This document shows, piece after piece, positions 1-8,835 of a stretch of 64,000 bases of DNA. The first letter of the stretch is position 1. Every line of letters begins with the position of its first letter. The stretch spans positions 3,844,001-3,908,000 of the forward strand of contig NZ_CP084560.1 in NCBI RefSeq assembly GCF_021789175.1. The letters run 5' to 3'. Below the pieces are notes generated by a model. That model was not told the DNA's origin, did not search any database, and worked only from the letters and a program-made list of their open reading frames with translations. Source of the stretch: Arthrobacter sp. FW306-2-2C-D06B. GTDB taxonomy: Bacteria; Actinomycetota; Actinomycetes; Actinomycetales; Micrococcaceae. The position numbers and the translations under genes are program-made.

Positions 1-258
1 CCCTTGGCCACCCTGGCCCTGCTGACCTTCATCGGTCAGTGGAATGAGTACTTCTGGCCGCTCCTGGTGGGCCAGGACGAAAGTGTCCGCGTCCTCACCG
101 TGGGCCTGGGCGTCTTCAAATCCCAGTCCCCGCAGGGGGCGCCGGACTGGAGCGGGCTCATGGCCGCCACCCTCGTGGCAGCGCTTCCCGTCCTGATCCT
201 CTTCATCGCCTTCGGCAAGAAGGTGGTCAACTCCATCGGCTTCTCCGGCATCAAGTAA
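1..258 (+). CDS. Carbohydrate ABC transporter permease, 3' end only
   Basis: Only the C-terminal 85 codons lie in the window; the reading frame is open at base 1, so the gene begins upstream. The piece contains the WNEYFWPLL stretch typical of the MalG-type inner-membrane permeases of sugar importers, a final membrane helix (about residues 55-70 of the fragment) and the usual tail ending GFSGIK. It is followed 51 bases later by a solute-binding lipoprotein and then an alpha-galactosidase. The natural reading is therefore a CUT1-family importer for alpha-galactosides. The substrate is inferred from the neighbour only. Confidence 0.9.
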   Translation, partial: PLATLALLTFIGQWNEYFWPLLVGQDESVRVLTVGLGVFKSQSPQGAPDWSGLMAATLVAALPVLILFIAFGKKVVNSIGFSGIK

Positions 259-309
259 GTCCTCCGCCAGCACTGCCCCGTTCTATCGCAACCCCCTGAA
301 AGGTCCACC

Positions 310-1665
310 ATGAAGAAATCCATTGGCACCGTCGCAGCTGCCGTCACCGTCGCTGTCGCGGCCGCACTATCACTCTCCGCTTGTGGCGGCGGGTCCGCCC
401 CCGCCTCCAGCGAAGCCAAGGGCGAGATCAACTACTGGCTGTGGGATGCCAACCAGCTCCCGGCCTACCAGCAGTGCGCGAGTGACTTCACCAAGGCCAA
501 CCCGAATATCACGGTCAAAATCACCCAGCGCGGCTGGGACGACTACTGGACCACCCTGACCAACGGTTTCGTGTCCGGTACCGCTCCGGATGTCTTCACT
601 GACCACCTGTCGAAGTACCCGGAGTTTGCTTCCAAGAAGCAGCTGCTGGCCCTCGACGACGCAGTGGCCAAGGACGGGGTCAAACTGGACAGCTACAACA
701 AGGGCCTGGCCGATCTCTGGGTGGGTCAGGACGGCAAGCGCTACGGCCTCCCGAAGGACTGGGACACCGTGGGCCTCTTCTACAACAAGGCCATGACCGA
801 TTCCGCCGGCATCACGGCCGAGCAGATGGCCAAGCTCGATTGGAACCCCAAAGACGGCGGCAGCTACGAAAAGACCATCGCCCACCTGACCGTCGACAAG
901 AACGGCAAGCGCGGAGACGAAGCAGGCTTCGACAAGAACAACGTGGCCGTCTACGGACTGGGCTTGGCGGGCAGCGGTTCCGGCCAGGGCCAGACCGAGT
1001 GGAGCTTCCTGGCAGCCACCACCGGCTGGACCGCCACCGACAAGAACCCGTGGGGCACCAAGTTCAACTACGACGACCCCAAGTTCCAGGAGACCATCGC
1101 CTGGTGGGCCGGGCTCGCGGACAAGGGTTACATGCCCAAGCTTGAGACCACCGTCGGCGCCAGTGTGGCGGACAACTTCGGCGCCGGCAAGGCCGCCATC
1201 AACACCTCCGGCGACTGGATGATCGGCCAGTACACCGGCTATAAGGGCATCCAGACTGCCTTCGCTCCCACCCCGGTCGGTCCAAGCGGCAAGCGTGCAT
1301 CCATGTTCAACGGCCTGGCCGACTCCATCTGGGCCGGCACCAAGAACCCCGCAGCAGCCACCAAGTGGGTCGAATACCTTGGTTCCTCAGCTTGCCAGGA
1401 CGTCGTCGCCAACAAGGCCGTCGTGTTCCCGGCGATCAGCGCGTCCTCGGATTTGGCCGCCAAGGCTTTCGCAGCCAAGGGTGTTGACGTCTCCGCATTC
1501 ACCCAGCAGGTCAAAGACGGGACCACGTTCCTCTTCCCCATCGCGGACAAGGCTGCAAAAGTTGACGGCATCATGAAGCCCGCAATGGACGCCGTACTCA
1601 GCGGCAAGAAGCCGGCCAGCTCCCTCTCCGATGCCAATAACCAGGTCAACAACCTCTTCAAGTAA
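310..1665 (+). CDS. Extracellular solute-binding lipoprotein of a sugar ABC importer
   Basis: 451 residues. The N-terminus is a lipoprotein signal peptide: two lysines, a hydrophobic stretch and the lipobox LSAC with the lipidated cysteine at residue 25, followed by a GGG spacer. The rest has the look of family 1 sugar-binding proteins (INYWLWDAN near the mature N-terminus, GTAPDVF about residue 95). It would capture an oligosaccharide outside the membrane and hand it to the MalG-type permease just upstream. A Shine-Dalgarno AAAGG lies before the ATG. The downstream GH36 gene suggests melibiose, raffinose or related galactosides as substrate; this is inference from context. Confidence 0.93.
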   Translation: MKKSIGTVAAAVTVAVAAALSLSACGGGSAPASSEAKGEINYWLWDANQLPAYQQCASDFTKANPNITVKITQRGWDDYWTTLTNGFVSGTAPDVFTDHLSKYPEFASKKQLLALDDAVAKDGVKLDSYNKGLADLWVGQDGKRYGLPKDWDTVGLFYNKAMTDSAGITAEQMAKLDWNPKDGGSYEKTIAHLTVDKNGKRGDEAGFDKNNVAVYGLGLAGSGSGQGQTEWSFLAATTGWTATDKNPWGTKFNYDDPKFQETIAWWAGLADKGYMPKLETTVGASVADNFGAGKAAINTSGDWMIGQYTGYKGIQTAFAPTPVGPSGKRASMFNGLADSIWAGTKNPAAATKWVEYLGSSACQDVVANKAVVFPAISASSDLAAKAFAAKGVDVSAFTQQVKDGTTFLFPIADKAAKVDGIMKPAMDAVLSGKKPASSLSDANNQVNNLFK

Positions 1666-1767
1666 CACCAGCCCCTGAAAACCAGTCCGGGCGCCGCCGC
1701 TTCACTCCTTTGACGGCGGCGCCCGGACTCTCCACTCCCTCGTAACGCGACACACGACTCTCTGAAA

Positions 1768-3999
1768 GTGAACCAGCCCATGGACCCGCTCCACCTCCGT
1801 TCCGCCGGCACAAGCCTGGTGGTCAGTTTCGATAGCGGAGAGGCCGAAGTGATCCACTGGGGCGCCGATCTCGGCAGCACCCTCCCCGACCTCGCCATCC
1901 TGGGCGAACCCATCCCGCACTCCGCCGTCGACGCCAACGTACCGGCAGCGCTCCTCCCCCAAGGCTCCTCCGCCTGGCAGGGCCGCCCGGGCCTGCGTGG
2001 CCAGAGAATCGCCGACGGCGTCCCGGGACTGGACTTTTCGCTCCGGCTTCGCGTGGTGGACGTCCAGACTGACGCCAGTTCCGCCGTCGGCTTTGCAGCG
2101 GTCACCTCTGCAGTGATTGCCTCTGCAGTGATTGTCCAGAAGGATCCCGACGCCGGGATCACCGTGACCTCCACCCTCACCCTTCACCCCGGCGGCCTCC
2201 TCGAGCTGCGCCACACCGCCGTCAACGACGGCACGTCTCCCTTCCAGCTCGACGAACTGGCCACCGTCCTCCCAGTGGGGCCGGACGCCGTCGAACTCCT
2301 CGACCTCACCGGGCGCTGGTGCCGCGAACGGCACCCACAGCGCCGGGCCGTCCAGCAAGGGACCTGGGTGCGGACGGGACGCCACGGGCGCACGGGGCAC
2401 GATTCCTCGCTGCTTTTCGCGGCGGGTACCGCCGGATTCGGCAATCGCCACGGGAAGGTCTGGGCCACCCACCTGGCGTGGAGCGGCAACCACGAACAAT
2501 TCGCCGACACCGTGGCCGATGGCCGCACCATGATCGGCGGCTCCGAGCTCCTGGGCCCGGCCGAAGTGGTGCTCCAGCCCGGCGAGGGCTACACCACGCC
2601 CGCGCTGTTTGCCGCCTACTCGGACCGCGGCCTGGACGGCATCAGCGAAGCCTTCTACAGCTGGTTCCGGTCCCGCCCCCATCATGTCCTGCCCGCGGCT
2701 TCCACGGGACTCCCCGCCGGCAACCCCCGGCCGGTGGTCCTGAACACCTGGGAGGCCGTGTACTTCGACCACAGGCTGGACACCCTGATCGAGCTCGCGG
2801 AGTCCGCTGCGGAACTGGGCGTTGAGCGCTTCGTGCTCGACGACGGCTGGTTCCGCGGGCGCCGTGACGACCACGCCGGCCTGGGCGACTGGTACGTCGA
2901 CGAAACCCTTTGGCCTGACGGCCTGACACCGCTCATCGAGGCCGTGAACTCCCACGGCATGGAATTCGGGCTTTGGGTGGAACCGGAGATGGTCAACCTG
3001 GATTCCGACGTTGCCCGGGCGCACCCCGACTGGATCGTGGGCCCCGCGGTGCTCTCCCACAAGAACGGCGGGCGCCTCCCCCTGGAATGGCGCCACCAGC
3101 ACATCATCGACCTCGTGAACCCCGCGGCCTGGCAGTACGTGTTCGAACGGATCGATGCCCTGCTGGGGGAAAACAACATCAAGTATCTCAAATGGGACCA
3201 GAACCGGGACCTCAGCGAGCATGGCCATGCAGGCCGGGCATCCGTGCATGCGCAGACCCTTGCGGCCTACCGCCTCTTCGACGAGCTCCGCAAGGCCCAC
3301 CCCGGCGTCGAGATCGAAAGCTGCTCTTCCGGCGGCGCCCGGGTGGACCTCGGCATCCTTGAGCGGACCGACCGGATCTGGGGATCGGACTGCAACGACG
3401 CCCTCGAGAGGCAGACCATCCAGCGCTGGACCGGCGTCGTGGTTCCACCGGAACTGGTGGGCGGGCACATCGGTCCGACCACCTCGCACACCACGGCCCG
3501 CACGCACGATCTCTCTTTCCGTGCCATCACCGCGTTGTTCGGGCATTTCGGCATGGAATGGGATGTCCGCCAGGTGCAGGGCGCCGAACGCGAGGAACTC
3601 AAGCGCTTCATCGGCCTGTACAAGGAGCACCGCGGGCTCATCCACAGCGGGCGGATCGTCCGTGCGGACGTTCCGGACGACTCGCTGATGCTGCACGGCG
3701 TCGTGTCCGACGACGGCGACGCTGGTTTGTTCGCCGTCGTCAGCACCCGGACGTCGTTCGCGGAACAACCCGGACGGCTGGCTATTCCGGGCCTCGACCC
3801 CGAGCGTTCCTATAGGGTTCAAGCCATTTTCCCGGCCCCCGGCGATGCCGACTATGCCCGCACGTTCACCCAGGTGCAGCCGCCGGCATGGTTGCCATCC
3901 GGGGCCCAGGCGAGCGGCCGATTCCTTGCCGAGGTGGGGCTTCCGATGCCCGTCCTGAACCCGGAGCACGCTCTGCTGCTCAGCTGCACCGCGGAGTAG
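1768..3999 (+). CDS. Alpha-galactosidase, glycoside hydrolase family 36
   Basis: About 740 residues, the usual length for bacterial GH36 enzymes, which hydrolyse terminal alpha-1,6-galactose. The catalytic barrel shows the nucleophile motif [10 protein letters not shown] (Asp about 477) and the acid/base region [10 protein letters not shown]...GSDCNDA (Asp about 541). No signal peptide is visible, so it should act in the cytoplasm on sugar imported by the upstream ABC system. Two starts are possible. The GTG at 1768 overlaps the GAAAG ribosome site, whereas the ATG at 1780 has that site at a better distance and may be the true start. An inverted repeat follows the stop. Confidence 0.94.
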   Translation: MNQPMDPLHLRSAGTSLVVSFDSGEAEVIHWGADLGSTLPDLAILGEPIPHSAVDANVPAALLPQGSSAWQGRPGLRGQRIADGVPGLDFSLRLRVVDVQTDASSAVGFAAVTSAVIASAVIVQKDPDAGITVTSTLTLHPGGLLELRHTAVNDGTSPFQLDELATVLPVGPDAVELLDLTGRWCRERHPQRRAVQQGTWVRTGRHGRTGHDSSLLFAAGTAGFGNRHGKVWATHLAWSGNHEQFADTVADGRTMIGGSELLGPAEVVLQPGEGYTTPALFAAYSDRGLDGISEAFYSWFRSRPHHVLPAASTGLPAGNPRPVVLNTWEAVYFDHRLDTLIELAESAAELGVERFVLDDGWFRGRRDDHAGLGDWYVDETLWPDGLTPLIEAVNSHGMEFGLWVEPEMVNLDSDVARAHPDWIVGPAVLSHKNGGRLPLEWRHQHIIDLVNPAAWQYVFERIDALLGENNIKYLKWDQNRDLSEHGHAGRASVHAQTLAAYRLFDELRKAHPGVEIESCSSGGARVDLGILERTDRIWGSDCNDALERQTIQRWTGVVVPPELVGGHIGPTTSHTTARTHDLSFRAITALFGHFGMEWDVRQVQGAEREELKRFIGLYKEHRGLIHSGRIVRADVPDDSLMLHGVVSDDGDAGLFAVVSTRTSFAEQPGRLAIPGLDPERSYRVQAIFPAPGDADYARTFTQVQPPAWLPSGAQASGRFLAEVGLPMPVLNPEHALLLSCTAE

Positions 4000-4003
4000 C
4001 TGC

Positions 4004-4118
4004 TGTTCGGTGTTTCTTACGCTGCGCGTGTTTCTTACGCTGTTCGGCGTTTCTTACGCTGTTCGGCGTTTCTTACGCTGTCGGCGCCGCGGCGCAGCCG
4101 GGCGGCGTAAGAAACGCC
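4004..4118. repeat. Four tandem 18-19 bp repeats plus an inverted copy
   Basis: After the galactosidase stop there are four head-to-tail units ending in GTTTCTTACGC (4004-4022, 4023-4040, 4041-4059, 4060-4078). Units 3 and 4 are identical. An inverted copy, GCGTAAGAAACGCC, lies at 4105-4118. Unit 4 and the inverted copy can form a 14-bp stem around a GC-rich loop, so the array could terminate the galactosidase transcript. It lies only 33 bases before aroQ and so may also affect that promoter. Confidence 0.75.
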
Positions 4119-4151
4119 GGACCGGCTCGGCGCACCGATAGATTGGGAGTC

Positions 4152-4616
4152 ATGACTGAAGCTCCCACCGCCACCGAAGCCGGTCGCGGCACCATCCTCG
4201 TCCTCAATGGCCCCAACCTGAACCTGCTGGGCACGCGCGAGCCTGAAAAGTACGGCACTTCCACGTTGGCCGACGTCGAACAGCTCGCCATGGCAGCCGC
4301 CGAGGCCAACGGCTTCACAGTGGACTGCGTCCAGTCCAACCATGAGGGCGACCTTCTGGACGCTATACACGGAGCCCGCGGAACCGCCGTCGGGATCGTC
4401 ATCAATGCTGGGGCCTACACACATACTTCCGTGGCACTGCGGGACGCGCTTGCAGCAGTCCAGATTCCCGCCGTCGAGGTCCACATCACCAATGTGCACC
4501 AGCGCGAGGAATTCCGGCACCACTCCTACCTGTCCCCGGTGTGCTCCGCGGTGATCGTCGGCGCAGGAGTCCAGGGCTACAAGCTGGCCATCGACTACCT
4601 CGCCACCGCGGTCTAG
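4152..4616 (+). CDS. aroQ: Type II 3-dehydroquinate dehydratase
   Basis: 154 residues, standard for the small dodecameric type II enzyme that converts 3-dehydroquinate to 3-dehydroshikimate in the shikimate pathway. Recognisable motifs are [17 protein letters not shown] with the catalytic tyrosine, [28 protein letters not shown] and [18 protein letters not shown] with the catalytic histidine. The open frame extends far upstream, but the ATG at 4152 follows a GGGAG ribosome site and fits the family start. It is a single gene, with repeat arrays on both sides. Confidence 0.96.
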   Translation: MTEAPTATEAGRGTILVLNGPNLNLLGTREPEKYGTSTLADVEQLAMAAAEANGFTVDCVQSNHEGDLLDAIHGARGTAVGIVINAGAYTHTSVALRDALAAVQIPAVEVHITNVHQREEFRHHSYLSPVCSAVIVGAGVQGYKLAIDYLATAV

Positions 4617-4639
4617 ATCGTCGGACGGAGCAGGGTTCC

Positions 4640-4956
4640 CTGGGGGACATGCTCATTCTTGGCGGCCAGCGCTGGACATGTGCGCCCCACCCCTCGGGAC
4701 ATGCTCATTCTTAGCGGGTGGGGCTGGACATAATCGCAATATGTCCAGTGCTCAGATCAAGCGCTGAGCATGTCCCGTGGTGGGCAGGGCTACTTTTCAA
4801 ATCCTGGCAAATGGAACATGCTCAGTCTTCGTGACCAGGGCTGGACATGTCCGCCCATCCCCTTGGGACATGCTCAATGTTCACAGCCAGCACTGGGCAT
4901 ACTGGCAATATGTCCAGTGCTCAGATCAAACGCTGAGCATGTCCCTTTGTGGGCGG
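4640..4956. repeat. GGACAT palindromic mosaic, locus 1 (no gene 4617-4958)
   Basis: The 342-base gap between aroQ and marP holds no gene. It is built from repeated GGACATGCTCA-type words in both orientations. Two copies of a 21-base hairpin core of the form GGACATA-N7-TATGTCC lie at 4726-4746 and 4895-4915; the second has GGGCATA. Each core is followed by CAGTGCTCAGATCAA and an inverted TGAGCATGTCCC. The same core recurs near 12.2 kb and near 20.7-20.9 kb. Confidence 0.85.
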
Positions 4957-4958
4957 GG

Positions 4959-6146
4959 CTATTTCTTGGTGCACTGGCCCGACGACACCGCATCGCTCAG
5001 GGAAGGTGCTTGCTTGGCCACTGGCGAGAGCTCGTCCATAGTGAGGGCATAGCCAACTGCCACATCCGAAGTGGTCTTGGCGAAGACCACACCGGCAACC
5101 TGCCCTTGGGTCGTCAGCAGCGGACCGCCCGAATTGCCCGGCTGCACGTCTCCGGCCAGCTTGTAGACCTGCTCCGGGGACGGGTTGTCTCCATAAATGT
5201 CCGGGACCAGCAGGGTCGAGATGCCCTCCACCGCGGCCGGTTTGGACTGGAAAGGCCCACCGTGGGGGTAGCCGGCGAAGGCCGCGGGCGAACCGGCCGG
5301 AAGGTCGGCACCCAACTGCAGCGGCGCCGTCGGGAGACCGTCGACGGCGACCACGGCCAAGTCGCGTTGGCTGTCGAAGTAGACCACTCGACCAGGCAAC
5401 GCACCGCCGTCGGGGATTTCCACTACAGGCTGCGACACGCCGGCCACGACGTGCGCGTTGGTCACCACGCGGCCGGGGGAAACCACGAAGCCGGAGCCCG
5501 TCTGGTTTTGCCCGCATTGGTAGGCCGTGCCGGCAATCTTCAACACGGAATGGGCCGCATTGTTGAGTGCGGGAGTGTCCGTGCTGGTGTTCGGAACGGG
5601 CACAGGAGCCACAGGGCCAATGCCCTCGATGAGCTGCGGAATGCCGTTGCCCATGACGGTGGAACGCAATTGCGCCACGCTCGCCTTGACGGGTGTGGGC
5701 GTCATGGTGTCGATGAAGCGGATGACCTTGGAGTCTGCGAGCTGCTGCGAAACGAAGGGCACACCCAAGGAGCCGATACTGAACGCCAACATGGACATGA
5801 CCAGTGCGGCAACAATCAAGCTGACGAAACCTCCCAACACGCGGTCAAGTGCGTGCAATGGCTGGATGCGCACCGCTTTGCGGACCCTCTGGCCGATCCA
5901 GGTACCTAGACCGTGCCCCAGGACAATGAGCACCACCGCCGAGCCGATAATGGCGGTCAGCCTCCAGCCACTGTCCTTCACCCAGTCTCCGACGAGCGGA
6001 ACCGCAATAAAGGCAGCCGCTGCCCCGACTGCGAAGCCTGCGATTCCTCCGAGCGTCACGAAGAAGCCGTTGCGCAGTCCGTAGATCAGGTAGGAGAGAA
6101 GCGTCAAAATCAACGCCAGGTCCAATATGGTCAAGCCGAACACCAA
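4959..6146 (-). CDS. marP: Membrane-anchored periplasmic serine protease, MarP type
   Basis: 395 residues. The N-terminal half is a CvpA-like domain with four membrane helices (about residues 5-25, 28-50, 63-83, 105-125). The C-terminal half is a trypsin-like protease with His232 (TNAHVV), Asp262 (RDLAVV) and Ser339 (GNSGG). Cys211 and Cys392 sit where the structurally known Mycobacterium tuberculosis MarP has a disulfide, and the triad spacing is almost the same as there. MarP is needed for acid and oxidative stress resistance in mycobacteria. A related envelope-stress role is likely but not shown here. Confidence 0.92.
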   Translation of the reverse strand: MVFGLTILDLALILTLLSYLIYGLRNGFFVTLGGIAGFAVGAAAAFIAVPLVGDWVKDSGWRLTAIIGSAVVLIVLGHGLGTWIGQRVRKAVRIQPLHALDRVLGGFVSLIVAALVMSMLAFSIGSLGVPFVSQQLADSKVIRFIDTMTPTPVKASVAQLRSTVMGNGIPQLIEGIGPVAPVPVPNTSTDTPALNNAAHSVLKIAGTAYQCGQNQTGSGFVVSPGRVVTNAHVVAGVSQPVVEIPDGGALPGRVVYFDSQRDLAVVAVDGLPTAPLQLGADLPAGSPAAFAGYPHGGPFQSKPAAVEGISTLLVPDIYGDNPSPEQVYKLAGDVQPGNSGGPLLTTQGQVAGVVFAKTTSDVAVGYALTMDELSPVAKQAPSLSDAVSSGQCTKK

Positions 6147-6390
6147 AGCTCCTCACAGCCGAGTAAGCCCCAATTGTAGTTGCACAGGCTGACAGCTTCC
6201 CGTCGGCAGCAAGCTGCCGTCCAGATCGCGCAGCCGCCGTCTAGCAGGGCATTCCCGGCCGATTGGGGTGCGGATTTGGGGCTCTTCCGCGTGATTTAGG
6301 GCGTTTCGGCTGCCAAGTACGTCACAGAGGCGACAAAATTCTGAAACAATGGCTGAAGCGCCCCAGCCGAACTTTTACTCAGGAGATTTC

Positions 6391-7068
6391 ATGGATATCG
6401 AGGTATTGCGCCGCGCACCCCTCTTCGCCACCCTTGACGACGACGCTTTCCGTCTGCTGACGGACGAACTCACAGAGGTGGACCTTTCACGCGGAGCGTC
6501 TGTTTTCCGCGAGGGCGATCAGGGTGACCAGCTCTACTTCATCGTGTCCGGCAAGGTTAAGCTCGGCCGCACCTCTCCGGACGGCCGCGAATCCCTCCTG
6601 GCCATCCTCGGCCCGGGCGAGCTCTTCGGCGAAATGGCGTTGTTCGACCCCAGCCCGCGCACCGCGACGGCCACGGCCGTTTCAGAGACCCGCCTGGCCG
6701 GCCTGAAGAACGAGAGCCTCAACGCCCTGCTGCGCACTCGGCCCGAGGTGTCGGCACAATTGCTCCAGGCCCTTGCCCGCCGCCTGCGCCGCACCAACGA
6801 TTCCCTGTCCGACCTCGTGTTCTCGGACGTCCCGGGCCGTGTCGCCAAGGCCCTGCTGGACCTCGCGGACCGCTTCGGCCGGCCCGCGACCGACGGCGTC
6901 CTGGTGGCCCACGAGCTCACGCAGGAAGAACTGGCCCAGCTGGTCGGAGCCTCCCGCGAGACGGTCAACAAGGCCCTCGCCGAGTTCGTTCAGCGCGGTT
7001 GGCTCCGCCTGGAGGCCCGCGCAGTAGTCATCCTGGACATGCAGCGCCTCCGCCAGCGCTCGCGGTAA
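6391..7068 (+). CDS. crp: Crp/Fnr-family cAMP-responsive regulator (GlxR-like)
   Basis: 225 residues. The N-terminal cyclic-nucleotide domain carries the phosphate-binding cassette GELFGEMALFDPSPRTAT. The C-terminal winged helix includes LTQEELAQLVGASRETVNKAL as the recognition region. Length and order match the GlxR/Crp global regulators of actinobacteria, which control carbon metabolism. The ATG at 6391 is chosen because AGGAG lies directly upstream; an in-frame ATG at 6349 has no such site. It is transcribed alone and ends in a strong terminator. Confidence 0.93.
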   Translation: MDIEVLRRAPLFATLDDDAFRLLTDELTEVDLSRGASVFREGDQGDQLYFIVSGKVKLGRTSPDGRESLLAILGPGELFGEMALFDPSPRTATATAVSETRLAGLKNESLNALLRTRPEVSAQLLQALARRLRRTNDSLSDLVFSDVPGRVAKALLDLADRFGRPATDGVLVAHELTQEELAQLVGASRETVNKALAEFVQRGWLRLEARAVVILDMQRLRQRSR

Positions 7069-7083
7069 TTTCTAACGACACAG

Positions 7084-7127
7084 AAAATGCCTGGCGACTC
7101 CGGAATTCCGGAGTCGCCAGGCATTTT
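7084..7127 (+). terminator. Rho-independent terminator after crp
   Basis: A perfect 22-bp inverted repeat with no loop bases, centred on GGAATTCC, followed by a T run (7124-7128). It begins 16 bases after the crp stop. An A run on the other side means it could also stop leftward transcription, which fits its position between convergent genes. Confidence 0.92.
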
Positions 7128-7174
7128 TCGTTTCGTCGGCGTCGTAGGTCGCCGGTCCCGCTCAGCGGTACTGC

Positions 7175-8086
7175 TCAGCGCTCCCGCTGCGGCTCCCCTG
7201 AAACCGTCCGGGCGGCCTCGACTTCGAGCATGAGTGAGCCATCCTCTTCGACCAGCCGCGGCTGGTACATGTGTGGCTTCCGTTTATAGCTGAGGTACGC
7301 AATGCAGCCTTGGGCAGCGGCCATCTTTTCGAGGATGATCTCCGAGCCCGGCACCAGCAATTGGCCCAGTGGCAAGCCAACCGTGTTTTCCTGGCCGATT
7401 TCGTCCCCAAGCGCGGTGGTCTGGCGCTCGGCCATGAGTTTGGAAACGCACACCCAACGCCCCCAGACACCCTTGCTGGCCAGCAGTGTGGGCTGCTGGT
7501 TGACGGGAAGCGTGGCGGCGAAGTAGCGGGTGTTGAAGCGCCGGTGCGCGAAGTCCGGGCTGAGCCAGTTGACGAGCGGCTTGAGCAGGTCGGTCCGCAG
7601 CGACAAGCCACGCTTGGCCAGGACATCCGTGAACGACTTGTCCTGGGCTGCCACGGCTTCGCGGGCCTTCATCCACTCGGGAGTCGAGGTCGCCTCCACT
7701 GTGGAGGAAAGGTCAGGGCCGGCCAGGAGCACGCCGGTTTCCTCGAACAGTTCGCGGATGGCGCCCACCACGTGGCGGCGGGCAAGTCCGACGTCGGCGG
7801 TCCCCAGCGTCTCAGCCCAATGCTGAGGTGAGGGGCCCAACCAACCGAGGGCGTCCTCGTCGGTGGGTTCCAGCGATCCGCCGGGAAACGCGACAACGCC
7901 CAACGGCGAGGAACCGGGACGGTAACCCATCCACGTTTCCAGGCCGGTAGGCGAATCGCGGAGCAGGACTACAGATGATGCAAAACGCGCGGCGCGGGGG
8001 GCCCGTTCGCCGAGCTCAAGCCAATTCCGTGCAGCCCCTTCTAGTTCAGGGGGTAACGCAAACAGGCGTCGGGCTAGTTGTGGCAA
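7175..8086 (-). CDS. NUDIX hydrolase, NUDT19-like with a split Nudix box
   Basis: 303 residues. The Nudix signature is interrupted: the glycine part FPGGSLEP (67-74) and the helix part RELFEETG (111-118) are separated by about 35 residues. That arrangement is typical of the NUDT19/RP2 branch, some members of which act on CoA derivatives. The metal-binding REx2EE core is intact, so hydrolysis of a nucleoside-diphosphate linkage is expected; the substrate cannot be read from sequence. It is the last gene of a leftward group (DUF4177, RidA, NUDIX) with gaps of 2 and 17 bases. Confidence 0.88.
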   Translation of the reverse strand: MPQLARRLFALPPELEGAARNWLELGERAPRAARFASSVVLLRDSPTGLETWMGYRPGSSPLGVVAFPGGSLEPTDEDALGWLGPSPQHWAETLGTADVGLARRHVVGAIRELFEETGVLLAGPDLSSTVEATSTPEWMKAREAVAAQDKSFTDVLAKRGLSLRTDLLKPLVNWLSPDFAHRRFNTRYFAATLPVNQQPTLLASKGVWGRWVCVSKLMAERQTTALGDEIGQENTVGLPLGQLLVPGSEIILEKMAAAQGCIAYLSYKRKPHMYQPRLVEEDGSLMLEVEAARTVSGEPQRER

Positions 8087-8103
8087 TTGAGTGAACCGGT
8101 TCC

Positions 8104-8640
8104 TTAGCTGAATTCAGCGATCAACTCGACCTCGACGGGAGAGTCGAGCGGAAGGACTGCAACGCCGACGGCGGAACGCGCGTGCTGCCCTTTGTCGCCG
8201 AAGACACGCCCGAGGAGCTCGGATGCACCATTGATTACACCGGGCTGGCCGGTGAAGGAGGCATCGGAGGCCACGAAGCCGACGACCTTCACGATGCGCG
8301 TGATGCGATCGAGGTCCCCGATGACGCTCTTGACGGCAGCCAAGGCATTGACGGCACAGACGGCTGCATACATCTGCGCGTCTTCCGGAGACACCGTGGG
8401 CTCTTCCGAAAGGCCCTCTTCACCGCTGGAGACTTTGCCCGTAGCTTCGAGTTTGCCGTTAATGAAGGGCAGCTGTCCGGAGGTGTAGACGTGGTTGCCG
8501 GAGACGATGGCCGGAACATAGGCGGCCACCGGAGCTGCCACAGCCGGCAGGGTCAGTCCCAGTTCGGCAAGGCGCTGCTCGACGGCGGATGCCGGAGCTG
8601 TGGAATCCGCGCCAACGGTGGCTTCTGCGGGGGTTGTCAT
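8104..8640 (-). CDS. RidA/YjgF-family protein
   Basis: 178 residues from the ATG at 8640, which is preceded by GGGAG eight bases upstream; the open frame continues further but without a ribosome site. RidA proteins hydrolyse reactive enamine/imine intermediates from amino-acid metabolism. This one resembles the longer RidA branch, with the segment NHVYTSGQLPFINGKL and the tail GVAVLPLDSPVEVELI. The canonical RidA arginine is not obvious in this alignment by eye, so exact activity is uncertain. It is probably co-transcribed with the tiny DUF4177 gene before it and the NUDIX gene after it. Confidence 0.88.
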   Translation of the reverse strand: MTTPAEATVGADSTAPASAVEQRLAELGLTLPAVAAPVAAYVPAIVSGNHVYTSGQLPFINGKLEATGKVSSGEEGLSEEPTVSPEDAQMYAAVCAVNALAAVKSVIGDLDRITRIVKVVGFVASDASFTGQPGVINGASELLGRVFGDKGQHARSAVGVAVLPLDSPVEVELIAEFS

Positions 8641-8642
8641 TG

Positions 8643-8798
8643 TTACTGCTTCTCCCTCTTCAAGTATGCAACAAGTCCGTTTCCATCGGGTCCGGGGACA
8701 ACCTGGACGAGCTCCCAGCCGTCCTCTCCCCACTGGTCCAGAATCTGCTTTGTGGCGTGAATGATGAGCGGAATCGTCGCGTACTCCCATTTGGTCAT
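8643..8798 (-). CDS. DUF4177 small protein
   Basis: 51 residues, beginning MTKWEYATIP and containing the DUF4177 hallmark LDQWGEDGWELVQVVPG. The function of the family is unknown. The stop is two bases from the RidA start, so the two are almost certainly translated from one message. The ATG at 8798 fits the family start; a longer reading up to 8987 would run into the penicillin-binding protein gene on the other strand. Only a weak ribosome site is visible. Confidence 0.85.
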   Translation of the reverse strand: MTKWEYATIPLIIHATKQILDQWGEDGWELVQVVPGPDGNGLVAYLKREKQ

Positions 8799-8835
8799 GA
8801 AAGAAAGACTAGCCCTTGCCGGTAAAGTGGTGAAC

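Noticed and set aside
1702..3969. Long open frame on the minus strand opposite the alpha-galactosidase
   Set aside because: It lacks recognisable domains and is the usual antisense shadow of a GC-rich gene; the plus strand carries all the GH36 motifs.
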